DNA from: Proteles cristata cristata
Lineage: Eukaryota > Chordata > Mammalia > Carnivora > Hyaenidae
NCBI GenBank assembly: GCA_017311185.1
Contig: JAESUZ010002552.1
Coordinates: 1,674,001 to 1,738,000 of the forward strand
Length of the DNA stretch: 64,000 nucleotides
Direction of reading: 5' to 3'
Shown here piece by piece: positions 25,913 to 37,775 of the stretch; position 1 is the stretch's first letter; the number at the start of each line of letters is the position of its first letter. Below the pieces are notes generated by a model. That model did no database searches and was not told where the DNA came from. It saw nothing but the letters and a program-made list of their open reading frames with translations. A program made the translations under genes and the position numbers.

Positions 25913-26115
25913 GGGGCACCTGGGTGGCTCAGGCGGTTGAGCGCCTGACTTGGGCTCAGGTGACAATCTCATGGTTTGAGTTGAGCCCCGGATAGGGCTC
26001 CCTGCTGACAGCTCAGAGCCGGTAGCTGCTTGCTGATTCTGTCTCCCCCTTTCCCTCTGCCCCTCCCCCACTTGCATTCTGTCCCTCTCACATTAAAAAA
26101 AAAATTTTTTTTTTA
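25913..26115 (+). mobile_element. SINE
   Basis: Flanked by AAGGTGTCAAT on both sides. Confidence 0.88.
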
Positions 26116-26334
26116 AGGTGTCAATGAATTTACAGTTTCCTTTACATGCCTAACTTTCTGCACCGGTTTTACTACAATTTCTAAACAATGAAATTGAAAC
26201 TACGCCACCAACATAATAAATATACAAATAACTTGTATCTTTAATTATAATGCCAATTATTTAACGTGAGAAACACCAGCCTGAAAAAAGGCTCTGAAAC
26301 CACTTGTATGCACTTCAGGAGTGTTAATTCACAC

Positions 26335-26490
26335 ACAGGACTTATTAAGCATTTATATAGCACATTTATATTTGCCAAGTGTTTCATAATCATTTTTACT
26401 AGCTGTTTTAGTCCAAAACAATCCATGAAAAACTTTACAGAAGAGGAACCTAGACCTAGAGAGGAACCAGAGAAAACCAATTTTCCTCTG
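26335..26490 (-). mobile_element. MIR fragment
   Basis: GCCAAGTGTTTCATAATCA and ACAGAAGAGGAACC core text. Confidence 0.5.
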
Positions 26491-27419
26491 GAGGAAATAA
26501 CACCATTCCCTTAAAACATGCTAGATACTTTCAGTTACTTTTCATTGGCAATATGAAAGTTTCCAAAAAGAAGTGATTAATTAAGGAATGTGAAAAATAT
26601 TAAGGAAACATTGTATTGAGTGCTCTCGAAATGCTTAAACACGTTCAAGTACTCTGGACTACTATATTATAGACACTATAAAGAAGGAAAATTCTCCCAA
26701 ATGCCAAACTTACTGGTTAAATATAAAAGCGATTATTTTTCACACTTGCTTTAAAAAAGGTAGGCAAAGAAGCTCATTGAACACGCTTAAAAGTCAGGTC
26801 CTGTAACGAGAAGTCAGGTCGGCCACGAAAAAAGTAGAACCCAGCTAAAAAGCAGCGTGAAGAGGAAGTTCTGGAAGCAGTCAGAATCTGGAAGTCAGGA
26901 TCTGCTGCTTAGCACGCTCGGTTAATACATCTTTCAGAAGATAATGTTTCTAACCAGAACTTGCGGTTTAATCTCAGCACCAGCAATGGATCACATCCAA
27001 TGTTTGGGGGAATAAAAATTTGCCCCAGCGTTAGATGTGGAGGAAAGCTCCTTTCCTCGCCCATTTAAACATCCCGATTTCTTTTATCTTGGTGTTATCT
27101 CTCAATGAGGAAAAACTATGCGCTCGCCCCGAGCGCAGTTTGCCTGCGGAGTTGTCCTGACCCCAGGTCTCTCAACCAGAGCCCATAAACGTTAATTCCC
27201 GAGTCAGAGCTCGACTCCTCATCCAGCTAACAGCCCCAGCCGGTAAACTGCACGCTCTTCTTCGCCCTCCCCCTCCCTCCTACCTCCTGGGGCCAATTCC
27301 GTGACCCACATCCCCAGACCCTGCAGAGCCCCAAAGTCTGCACCCCCCCGTTATACTTCCGCCCCGGTGGCTTCCCAGTTAACCTTCACCCCAGCCCCCA
27401 CCCCATCTTTGTCTCGCTA

Positions 27420-28316
<897 letters not shown>

Positions 28317-29423
28317 TTAGACAGAAGCCGAGCCCTCCATGTTCCTTGTGGGTTGTAGGTTGGTGCTCTTTGGAGGGGTAATTGGGGTATTTAAATTAAG
28401 ACAGCTAGCTGTAGAAAGAACCTTAACGTCAAGTCTTTCCCCCATGCCTGGTAAGTGAGGAAATTGAGCTTAAAGTCATTTGCCTCTTCACATTGTGGGA
28501 GAAAACCGGGTTATTTCCCCACCCCTTTGGTGTTTTAAACCCATTAAGTCGGCACCAAGGACAGGAATGTGAATGCTGCAGATGGTTCTAGCCTGATTAC
28601 ACGCCAGAAAGGCTTAAGACACTTAGGCAGCAAGCTCTTCTTCCAGGTCCTTTGACCTTCTGAAAACAAAACACTTCCCCCTTTTTTGGCTTCTGAACAC
28701 TAGTTCCTTTTCTGGGAATTGGGTCTGTACTTGAGATTCCCCGGCTCAGCGGGTTGCAGCCCCAGCACCAGACCTTAACCACAGAAAGACAGCTGCGAGC
28801 CCTGGCCCCAGGAGTACTCACTCCTCTCACGAAACAAATGCAGTTCCCAGTCGTTTCCACTTCTCTAATCTAAAAGCTTCGTTGGAAGAACTATGAAAAA
28901 GGGAACCTTCTTCCTAAAGAAGGAAGTGCCCTGCCCTAGTTTGCTAATCCTGAGCCTCCTCTCTGGGAGCTTGCAGGCTCTAGTGTGTCCACAAGGACTC
29001 AGTTCCCTCTTAGATCCTCCCACCAGGGTCCTTCACAAAGCCCTTGATTGGTTAAAGAATCAAGTTTATTCTGTGCCCGTGTTAGAGGGGGGAAATATCT
29101 CTGGACTCAAAGACCTGTCAGCCAGACATCCTTGTTCTGCAATTCAGTGGCCTTTATCTAAAATTGATTAAGGAGTCAGCATTATGGTTTCCTATCAGTA
29201 GAATTAGAAAGAGAAGAAATCTCCCAAAGGAAAAATCTAGGCAAGGCTCTTCGATAATTGCCAGAACTCCCCATCTACCACCCTAGGTGCAGGCCCTCCC
29301 TTTCTCTCCCCAGATCTATTGAAACCTTTTCCTCACTGGTTTCCCTGCCACCTCCGATCCTTTCTGCCACCAGACCAGTCTTCCTGAATGACAGTTCTAA
29401 CAGCATCAGGAAAAAAACTTTAA

Positions 29424-29644
29424 GGGGCGCCTGGGTGACTCAGCCTATTAAGCGTCCAACTTCAGCTCAGGTCATGATCTCACAGCCCATGGGTTTGGGC
29501 TCCACATGGGACTCTGTGCTGACAGCTCAGAGCCTGGAGCCTGCTTTAGATTTCCCATCTCTCTCTCTCTCTCTCTCTGTCTGCCCCTCCCGCACCTGCT
29601 CTCTTTCTCTCAAAAATAAACATTAAAAAATTTTTAAAAGAAGA
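29424..29644 (+). mobile_element. SINEC_Fc SINE
   Basis: Complete; flanked by AAAAAACTTTAA and AAAAACCTTTAA. Confidence 0.88.
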
Positions 29645-30126
29645 AAAAAAAAACCTTTAAACACTGCTGATGGTCTCCTGAATGAAGTTAACAGTCATGA
29701 TCTAACACCAAACTACCCTGCAGTTTTATACCATCCCAATGCACATACTATGCCAGGTAGACTGAGCAAGTCACAAACCACAATTTTTTTTTCATCAACA
29801 TCACTCAGAGCATTCTCTCTGCCTAAAGCTGTGCTACTGAAGTTCAATCCATTCTTCAGAATTCAAATAATTTCTTCTTACCAGACGTCCCAGCTAGAAA
29901 CAACCCTCTAAATTTTCGTAACTATTTATTCTTACTGCTACCACACATTAATTTATGCTACACTGTCTAGTTGACTTTGGTCTTCCACAGTACCTAACAC
30001 TGGGGGGAGGGGATTACACAGGGTATTTTCCCCCCTCATCATCAAATTGTGTTGTTTGTACAAATTGTATGGTTTGTACTTTGTTTCTGCTGAAGAAGAC
30101 ACATTTCTTTAAATATACAAATGATT

Positions 30127-30343
30127 GGGGTGCCTGGGTTGCTCAGTTGGTTAAGCATCGGACTTTGGCTCAGGTCATGATCTCATGGTCTGCAGGTTCG
30201 AGCCCCGCATCGGGCTCTGTACTGACAGCTCAGATCCTGGAGCCTGCTTTGGATTCTGTGTCTTCCTCTCTCTCTGCCACTTCCCTGCTCATGCTCTGTC
30301 TCTCAAAAATAAATAAATGTTAAAATTTTTTTTAGTAAATAAA
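30127..30343 (+). mobile_element. SINEC_Fc SINE
   Basis: Flanked by AAATATACAAATGA duplications. Confidence 0.9.
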
Positions 30344-30503
30344 TAAATATACAAATGACCTACCTCTCACATTTGAATAAAGCAGACCATTCTGTCTTCT
30401 ATATCCATTAAACACTCCCAGATGGGATCCTATTCAAAGGAAGACAGAATTCTGCTGAGATGATAGTTTCCTACTTTCACTTCTACACTGAAGTTAATGA
30501 GTA

Positions 30504-30716
30504 GGGCACCTGGGTGGCTCAGTCAGTTAAGCGTCTGACTTCTGGCTCAGGTCATGGTCTCACAGGTTGGTGAGTTTGAGCCCCAACAAGGGCTCTGTGC
30601 TGACAGCACCAGAGCCTGCTTGAGATTCTCCCTCTTTCTCTGCCCCTCCCCCGCTCATATTCTCAGTCTCTCTCTCTCAAAAAATAAATAAATAAACTTT
30701 AAAAAAAGAAATCACA
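30504..30716 (+). mobile_element. SINE, first of a triple cluster
   Basis: Complete, moderately diverged. Its A-rich tail is the site of the next insertion. Confidence 0.88.
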
Positions 30717-30946
30717 GGGGCACCTGGGTGGCTCAGTCGGTTAAGCGTCCGACTTTGGCTCAGGTCCTAATCTCCCGGTTCGTGGGTTCGAGCCCCGTGT
30801 CGGGCTCTGGGCTGACAGCTAGCTCAGAGCCTGGAGCCTGCTTCAGATTCTGTGTCTCCCTCTCTCTCTGACCCTCCCCTGCTCATGCTGCCTCTCTCTC
30901 AGAAATAAATACAACATTTACAAAAAAGAAAAAGAAAAAGAAATCA
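30717..30946 (+). mobile_element. SINEC_Fc SINE, second of a triple cluster
   Basis: Flanked by AAAGAAATCACAGG on both sides. Confidence 0.9.
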
Positions 30947-30947
30947 C

Positions 30948-31137
30948 AGGCACCTGGGTGGCTCAGGCAGTTAAGCACCCAACTTTGGCTCAGGTCACGA
31001 TCTCACAGTTCGTGAGTTCAAGCCCCAGAGCCTGGAGCCTGCTTCACATTGTATGTCTCCCTCTCTCTCTGACCCTCCCCTGCTCACGCTGTCTCTATCT
31101 CTCTCTCTCAAAAATAAATAAACATTAAAAAAATTTT
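30948..31137 (+). mobile_element. SINE, third of a triple cluster
   Basis: Lacks part of the middle (TGCTGACAGCTC region). GTTAATGA after it and before the first copy may be the outer duplication. Confidence 0.85.
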
Positions 31138-31169
31138 AACTGACGTTAATGAAGAAAGAAAGAAAGATT

Positions 31170-31510
31170 GACCTTTTTTTGTTTTAATAATTTTTACTTG
31201 GATTGCTTTCAAAGTGTACTCAAGATGGAACTGGATTGTTGATCACAATGTCATTCTTATTCCTGGGTTATTCTAGAGCTAGCTCATTCTGTACCATCAC
31301 ATCATGTGACATGTGGCACTTTTATTACATTTCACCTTCACCCAGACCACATCCTCATTCTGCACCTGAATGTCAGTTGGTTGACTGAACATATTTGAAA
31401 AGTAAATGTTCTTCTGAGGCGTGATCTGTTGTTTGTATTCTGTAAACTCTGTCCTCAAAATGTCACCCAATGCATCAGCATAACAGAGAAATTGATCATT
31501 CCGTGGCAAA
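31170..31510 (-). pseudogene. Possible processed retrocopy of an unidentified gene
   Basis: On the minus strand an open frame of 70 codons (MPRNDQFLCYADALGDILRT ... KVKCNKSATCHMM) is followed by about 125 bases of non-coding text and an A-rich run (AAAACAAAAAAAA). That is the layout of a 3' exon with its UTR and poly(A). Coding-like composition and a poly(A) on one side suggest a 5'-truncated retrocopy, but I do not recognise the parent gene and no clear target duplication is visible. Confidence 0.35.
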
Positions 31511-31648
31511 TGACCCCAGAGAGGCTTCTAGATGAGAAGGACCAGGGTAAGAACCTCTACTGCATTCCAAGGCAGGGGGAAAGGGTTCTGTGTGGAGAAT
31601 AAATGAAAACTCCAGACAACAAGCAATTGAACACACATGTGGAGGGGG

Positions 31649-31761
31649 TGCTTCAAATTCTGTATCTCCCTCTCTCTCTGACCCTCCTCTGCTCACACAC
31701 TCTCTCTCTCTCTCTCTCTCTCTCTCAGAAATAAATAAAACATACAAAAAAAATTTTTTTA
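31649..31761 (+). mobile_element. 5'-truncated SINE
   Basis: Only the 3' half, but with an ATGTGGAGGGGG duplication on both sides, so it inserted in truncated form. Confidence 0.9.
31699..31728 (+). repeat. (CT)n tract in truncated SINE
   Basis: Expanded form of the SINE's own CT tract. Confidence 0.85.
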
Positions 31762-32060
31762 AATGTGGAGGGGGGACAGAGATAGAAATAGCTAAAAGAG
31801 TCTGCAGGTTCCTGAATCCACAGGGGGAAAATCCCTGACATTTTTGCTGTTTTCATTCTAGCCCAGAGATCCAGAGATGACAAGCCCCAACCAGCCTAGA
31901 AGGAGGTAGGGGATGCCTCACTCTGGAGCACAAGGGAACGACTTTCCCCAAAGTCGTTCTTCCAGCCACTCATGACTCCAGCAAGATGCTAGGAAGTATT
32001 CCCAAGAGGGAGGCACCCCCAACATGGCCCAATCATTTAAGTAGAAAATTTTAGGAGACA

Positions 32061-32108
32061 CGGGGCGGCGGGGGGGGGGGGGAGGGGGGGCGGGGAGGGC
32101 GGGGGGAG
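32061..32108 (+). repeat. Long G-rich run
   Basis: Nearly 50 bases of almost pure G with a few A and C, including a run of 14 G. It can form G-quadruplexes and is a likely assembly trouble spot. Confidence 0.9.
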
Positions 32109-32259
32109 GTCAAGCAGGTCCACTAGAGGGAGCCCCGACCAACTCAATACCACAGTGAGCCCAGCAAAGTAGTCTCAAACCCAGTCTCATAAGGGAATAG
32201 GGGGAGACAGACAATAAATTAAGTCCCCCCCAGCCCTCTGAATACACAGTTGAAACCCA

Positions 32260-32390
32260 GGCCTTACAGGATTTACAAAATCAAAGACTTAAAGACCAGG
32301 AAACTGACGTTGAGCAAAATTAAATGGCTTGTGCAAGTTTTCATAATTGGAGGGGGGACTAGAACCCATGGCTCTTGTCTCTAACCGGTA
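32260..32390 (-). mobile_element. MIR-like fragment
   Basis: GACCAGGAAACTGACGTTGA and GGGGACTAGAACCCATGG text. Confidence 0.5.
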
Positions 32391-33365
32391 TCCTTTCTTC
32401 TACGTTTGTAGTCTCTGTGTCAGCACCCTGGAGTCCATGGATCTATCTCTCCTCTGTGTCCCCTTTCTCTGATACGACAAACTCTCTCAACTCCCTTCTC
32501 CTGCATTCCTTTCCCTTGTACACTAGAGAATGCCTTCCCCAAGCCTAATAATGTCGTTTCCTGATAAGCCTTAGGGATGTAAATTGCCCGAAATGGCTAC
32601 TGTGAGCTCTTTTCCTCTGTATTAGCATAACAGCACCGTATCAGACGCATAACTCTGTATTCTGTAAGTCTCCAAACTTTAAGCAGCGCTTCATGGAAAT
32701 GCAGCATACTGATTGGGTTCCAAAGCCCTTTCTCCTCAAACTACGTTTAGAATTTAGGGATACAGAGAGAATTGACCCTCTGGGACCTTGCTATTTTAAG
32801 CTTTGTACTTGGCCCATTCCACCTGTCTATGACTCCGTGTTTCCCAGTTACCTGGACAACACTCAGCCTCCGGAAACCCAACCTTCGAGGCCTGCCCTCA
32901 AAGGAAATGTGTCGCCCTGGATTGGCTCCCAGAACCAGGCTCCTCCTCAGGCTCCTAGCTGGTTGGGCCTTGTCTCTGTCCCTCTCCATGAGTGGGTCAC
33001 CCTACAGGGAAACACAACAGAAGCAAGAGAGGATCCTACAGGTGGGACGAGGCAGGGTAAGGATGATGGGAAGAAGGAAGGGACAAGTACTGAGATTTAT
33101 TTTCTCCAAAAGAGGGTGGAGAGGAATGATTTCCGTACCTAGAACCTGACTGGTAGAAAGAAACAGCTCCACCTTCCCCAAACCCCAGGCTTGCCTCAGG
33201 GTCCAAGGAGACCAAGAATGGAAGCTTCTGGAAGGTATAAGAGAACAGGCTTGGAGACTAGAACTCTAACTCTCCTGGGACTCCTGGTTCATTCTAGGGG
33301 TCAGGAAAGCAACCTTAAGTCCAGACTTAAATACAAGTCCTCTCCTTCCCCAGGACAGCAAGGAG

Positions 33366-33435
33366 ATGCCACCGAAAACCAAAGGAAAAGGGATAAAAGC
33401 TGCGACGCAGAAGAAGAAAAAGAATGTGGGTGCTG
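33366..33435 (+). CDS. CCDC153: CCDC153 coding exon 1
   Basis: Begins MPPKTKGKGIKAATQKKKKN and ends after one base of a codon at a GTGAGT donor. The ATG sits 12 bases after a CAG that follows a pyrimidine-rich stretch (33352-33353), so this exon may start there. The basic head matches the family. Confidence 0.9.
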
Positions 33436-33871
33436 GTGAGTCAGGGTGGATGGAGGTGAGTGCCTCCTGCTTCTCCATGCTCTGGCTTGGAGACCAAGCA
33501 GAGGTGCTCCAGAGAGAATTTGGCCCTCTGCATGATGAGATAGAGCTTTCCTGAGACCCTCCCCCTTCATATCTTCCCTCCAGGGTCCATGGAGCTGGGA
33601 AATTGGGGGAATCGGCGTGTACCCATTCCATGGTGCCCTTCTGGCTCTGTGCCTTCCCTGTGTATTCACCACACATATTCTGAGTGCCTACTCTGTGCTG
33701 GGTAGCCAGGACACAGGAGTGAACTCAGTAGGCCCTGCCATCAGAGATCTGTCCTCTAGAGGTTCTTCGATCTCCTGCAGGAAGAAAGTTCTGGGCGTGG
33801 GGTGAGGATGGGGAGAAGTGAGGAAGGCTGAGATCATGATAAGCTGAGGCTTTGCCAACTTGTCAGGGCAG

Positions 33872-33937
33872 ATGTGGAGGCCAAATCCGCACACCGGCTT
33901 GCAGTGCTGGAAAAGGAGTTGCTCCAAGACCACTTGG
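33872..33937 (+). CDS. CCDC153: CCDC153 coding exon 2
   Basis: The acceptor is the second of two nearby AGs (33870-33871). Only this one keeps the frame and gives DVEAKSAHRLAVLEKELLQD. It ends at a GTAAGA donor. This is the first part of the coiled coil. Confidence 0.9.
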
Positions 33938-34123
33938 GTAAGAAAGTGGAAGCTCTGGGACAGTAGGGGTGGGACAGGGGGACATTTCACATCCTCAGAG
34001 GCTCAGAGGCTTGGAGCTGTGGCGGGAGGCTGGGCTGACCTCTGTCCATCCCCTGGTGGAAAAAGAATTGGCAGTGCGAGGAAGGGTTGGGTAGGGAAGG
34101 TTGGTGAGGATAGCTATTTTTTT

Positions 34124-34338
34124 TCAAATTTTTAATGTTTTATTTATTTCTGAGAGAGAGAGACAGCGTGAGCAGGGGAGGGTCAGAGAGAGAGGGAGAC
34201 ACAGAATCTGAAACAGGCTCCAGGCTCTGAGCTGGCTGTCAGCGCAGAGCCCAACATGGGGCTCGAACCCACGAACCATGAGATCATGCCCTGAGCCCAA
34301 GTCAGAGGCTCAACTGACTGAGCCACCCAAGCACCCAA
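34124..34338 (-). mobile_element. SINEC_Fc SINE in CCDC153 intron 2
   Basis: Reverse; flanked by ATAGCTATTTTTT on both sides. Confidence 0.9.
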
Positions 34339-34452
34339 GAATAGCTATTTTTTGTAAGTAGAACATAGAGGGCATTTTTCCTTCTTAGTGAGGAAGAGCT
34401 CATGGCATTCTAGGGACAAACCGTCCAACCCAGAGGGAGAATGAGAGGCTAG

Positions 34453-34755
<303 letters not shown>

Positions 34756-35180
34756 TAAAACAAGGATTCCCATCTGCCATGCCCAGCTTTACCCTTCCCC
34801 GCTCAGCACGAATCAGGCAGGGTCCTGAAGAAACAAAGGAAAACCTCCCGGGATCTCAGGCAGAAACCTTCCTCATCAGGATCATGCCTGATGCCATGTG
34901 CTTTGTGGATTACAAAATGCAATCATGGCTTTTATCTCATTCATCCCATGGTAGTGGGGGGCGGGGTGAAGGGCTACAATCTAGGCCCTGAGCTGGAATG
35001 GGGGAGGGGGGTTGGGTTCCCAGCTCTTCCCCAGCTTTTCAGGGTCTGCCAGCTTCTCAGAACCACAAGATCCACCGAGAAGTCCTCTACGCTCCTGTCC
35101 CACCCACAATGTCCCGTCCCTTCCTTTTTCCACCATTCCATCCACACCGGGGGACCCGTTACCCTCTGTCCCCACCACAG

Positions 35181-35273
35181 AGATGAGTCGTCAGCGCAGA
35201 GTCCTGCAGAAGGAAATGGAGACCCGCAGCAGGCAGCTGGAGGAAGAAGTGAGAGGCCTTCGGGAGCAGCTGG
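35181..35273 (+). CDS. CCDC153: CCDC153 coding exon 4
   Basis: 93 nt after CACAG, ending at GTAGGC. It encodes EMSRQRRVLQKEMETRSRQL followed by EEEVRGLREQL, coiled coil. Confidence 0.93.
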
Positions 35274-35360
35274 GTAGGCTTCCCCACCCCCTAACCCCTT
35301 TCTCTCTAAGGGGCACTGACAAGGTCCAGCAGGAGTGGACTTAAGATGGTCCTTTTCTAG

Positions 35361-35562
35361 GGGCACCTGGGTGGCTCAGTCAGGTCAAGCGTCTGACGAT
35401 GGCTCAGGTCATGATCTCAATGTTCGTCTGTTTGAGCCTTGCATCAGCTCACTGCTGTCAGCACAGAGCCCACTCTGCCCTGCTCTCCCTCTGCCCCTCC
35501 CCTCCTTGTGCTCTCTCTCTCTCAAAAATAAATTAAAAAAATTTTTTTTGAAGTTAAAAAAG
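35361..35562 (+). mobile_element. SINE in CCDC153 intron 4
   Basis: Diverged full-length copy. Confidence 0.86.
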
Positions 35563-35605
35563 AAATCCTTCTCTAGAAGACTGCTATCTAAGCTCTCTTT
35601 CCCTT

Positions 35606-35818
35606 TTCTTTAAAAAAAATTTTTTTTCAACATTTATTCATTTTTGAAAGACAGAGTAAGCAGGGGAGGGGCAGAGAGAGAGGAAGACACTGAATCCAAA
35701 GCAGACTCCAGGCTCCGAGCTGTCAGCACAGAGCCCAACACAGGGCTTGAACTCACGGACCACGAGATCATGACCTGAGCCGAAGTTGGACACTGTACTG
35801 ACTGAGACACCCAGATGC
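35606..35818 (-). mobile_element. SINEC_Fc SINE in CCDC153 intron 4
   Basis: Reverse; with the previous copy it makes a close inverted pair. Confidence 0.88.
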
Positions 35819-36246
35819 CCTCTCTTACCCTTTATGCCACCAACTGTTCCATCATGGAGGGTTGGAGTAGAGGGTTCAAGGTGGCAAAAACCTCTTAGGT
35901 TGTAACTAAAAAAGACCAAAGTCTCATCCCGTCTTCCTCTCTCAATGGTCTCTCCAAATCCAGATCTTTCTCCCCACCACTGCCGTGTCTGTCATGAGCA
36001 AAACACATTCCCTCTTGGCTGATTTTTGCAACGAAACTGAGGAAAGATACTTGACTTACGTTCATATCTTCAATGCCTCATGCATGCTCAGTCCTACATA
36101 AGTAGTTGCTACATAAAGGAGTAAACCTTCAAGATAAGCAAAAGTGTAAAAAAGAGGAAGTTTTTCCTTTCTCTCTTGGTTACGGAACGCAGTTGAACTA
36201 TGTTAGCGTGCACTTAAGATCTTTCACAATCATGGTCTTAAAGGGT

Positions 36247-36443
36247 TTTTTTTTAATTTTTAAAAATGTTTTTATTTATTTCTGAGACACAGAGAGAGAC
36301 CGTGTGAGCAGGGGAGGGTCAGAGAGAGAGGGAGACACAGAATCTGAAGCAAGCTCCAGGCTCTGAGCTAGAGCCCATGAACCATGAGATCATGACCTGA
36401 ACTGAAGTTGGACGCTTAACTGACTGAGCCACCCAGGCGCCCC
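36247..36443 (-). mobile_element. SINE in CCDC153 intron 4
   Basis: Reverse, with a small internal deletion around the B box. Confidence 0.86.
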
Positions 36444-36559
36444 AAAGTTTTAACCTAAAGTAGCCCCGGTTTAGCCACACATACCCAAGAGTTGCTCATC
36501 TGCCATGTAGACCCTGAATGCCTTTCCTCATACATGCCTTGTCTAGAATGTACATTCGA

Positions 36560-36775
36560 TCAGCATTTATGGAGCACTTTCTGTATATACTAGTTTATTT
36601 GCTTGTATACCATTGCACTTAACTCACAGTAAGCCTGTAAGGTTTGGATCATTCTGTCTTTAAAGATAAAGAGACTTAGGCTCAGAGAGAGGCATGCCTG
36701 AGGTTACACGAGTTACAAGCACACTCTGGACCCACATCTCTTGTCCCAATCCCACTACTCTCTCTACTGAACCTT
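36560..36775 (-). mobile_element. MIR in CCDC153 intron 4
   Basis: CATTTATGGAGCACTTTCTG and GAGACTTAGGCTCAGAGAG text. Confidence 0.7.
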
Positions 36776-36794
36776 AAAGGTGTACATCTGCTAT

Positions 36795-37018
36795 GGGACG
36801 CCTGGGTGGCTTAGTCGGTTAAGCGTCCGACTTTCGCTTAGGTCATGATCTCGCGGTTCATGGGTTCGAGCCCCGCTTCGGGCTCTGTGCTGACTGCCAG
36901 CTGAGAGCCTGGAGCCTGTTTCAGTCTGTGACTCCCTCTCTCTCTGACCCTCCCCTGCTTACACTGTCTCTCTCTCTCTCTCCTAGAAATAAATTTAAAA
37001 AAACATTAAAAAAAAAAA
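36795..37018 (+). mobile_element. SINEC_Fc SINE, young subfamily, CCDC153 intron 4
   Basis: Flanked by AAAGGTGTACATCTGC and AAAGGTGTATGTCTGC; its end is 158 bases from exon 5. Confidence 0.9.
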
Positions 37019-37132
37019 AAAGGTGTATGTCTGCACTTTATGGGGACCATGAGAAAAGTGACAATACTGGGGGGGAGTCTGGAATGATCGCATTCAAGTT
37101 CAAGTCTACCTTTGGAGACTGTTCACAGGTAG

Positions 37133-37333
<201 letters not shown>

Positions 37334-37571
37334 TGAATCCCACCTCCCCCAGCCCCACAAACCCCAACTAATATGGCAATGACAGACCAGGGGGAAGGAG
37401 GAGAAGCATCTCCACAGGGAAATCTGCCCTGTCTTGAAGGCGGACAGCCAGGGGATGAAACCATGCCTACTAAGTGTAAGAGCTCTGAGAAGACACTGGC
37501 AAGGAAAGCTTGTAGAGTAGCCTGGGGCACCCCTCACGCTGCCCGCTCCCTTCCTGGGGCCTAAAGCTTGA

Positions 37572-37709
<138 letters not shown>

Positions 37710-37751
37710 GGCTGTAAGCCTCTAGCCTCTGGGGCTCTTGGAGGCTCCAGC

Positions 37752-37757
37752 AATAAA
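37752..37757 (+). terminator. CCDC153 polyadenylation signal AATAAA
   Basis: AATAAA lies 43 bases after the stop codon, giving a very short 3' UTR that probably ends near 37775. Confidence 0.85.
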
Positions 37758-37775
37758 TCTGTCTTGATGCAGAAC

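Larger units (their letters stand above)
28331..33353. other. Intergenic region between CBL and CCDC153
   Basis: About 5 kb separate the CBL promoter from the first recognised CCDC153 coding exon. It holds six SINE copies, a long G-rich run, a possible retrocopy remnant and a MIR-like fragment. At 28.4-29.4 kb and 31.8-33.2 kb I see only unique-looking sequence with no convincing gene. The CCDC153 promoter presumably lies in the last few hundred bases. Confidence 0.7.

Noticed and set aside
33583..33800. Candidate CCDC153 exon after CTCCAG containing SMELGNW
   Set aside because: It does not keep the frame between exons 1 and 2, and the following text looks like an old repeat; the exon at 33872 joins exactly.
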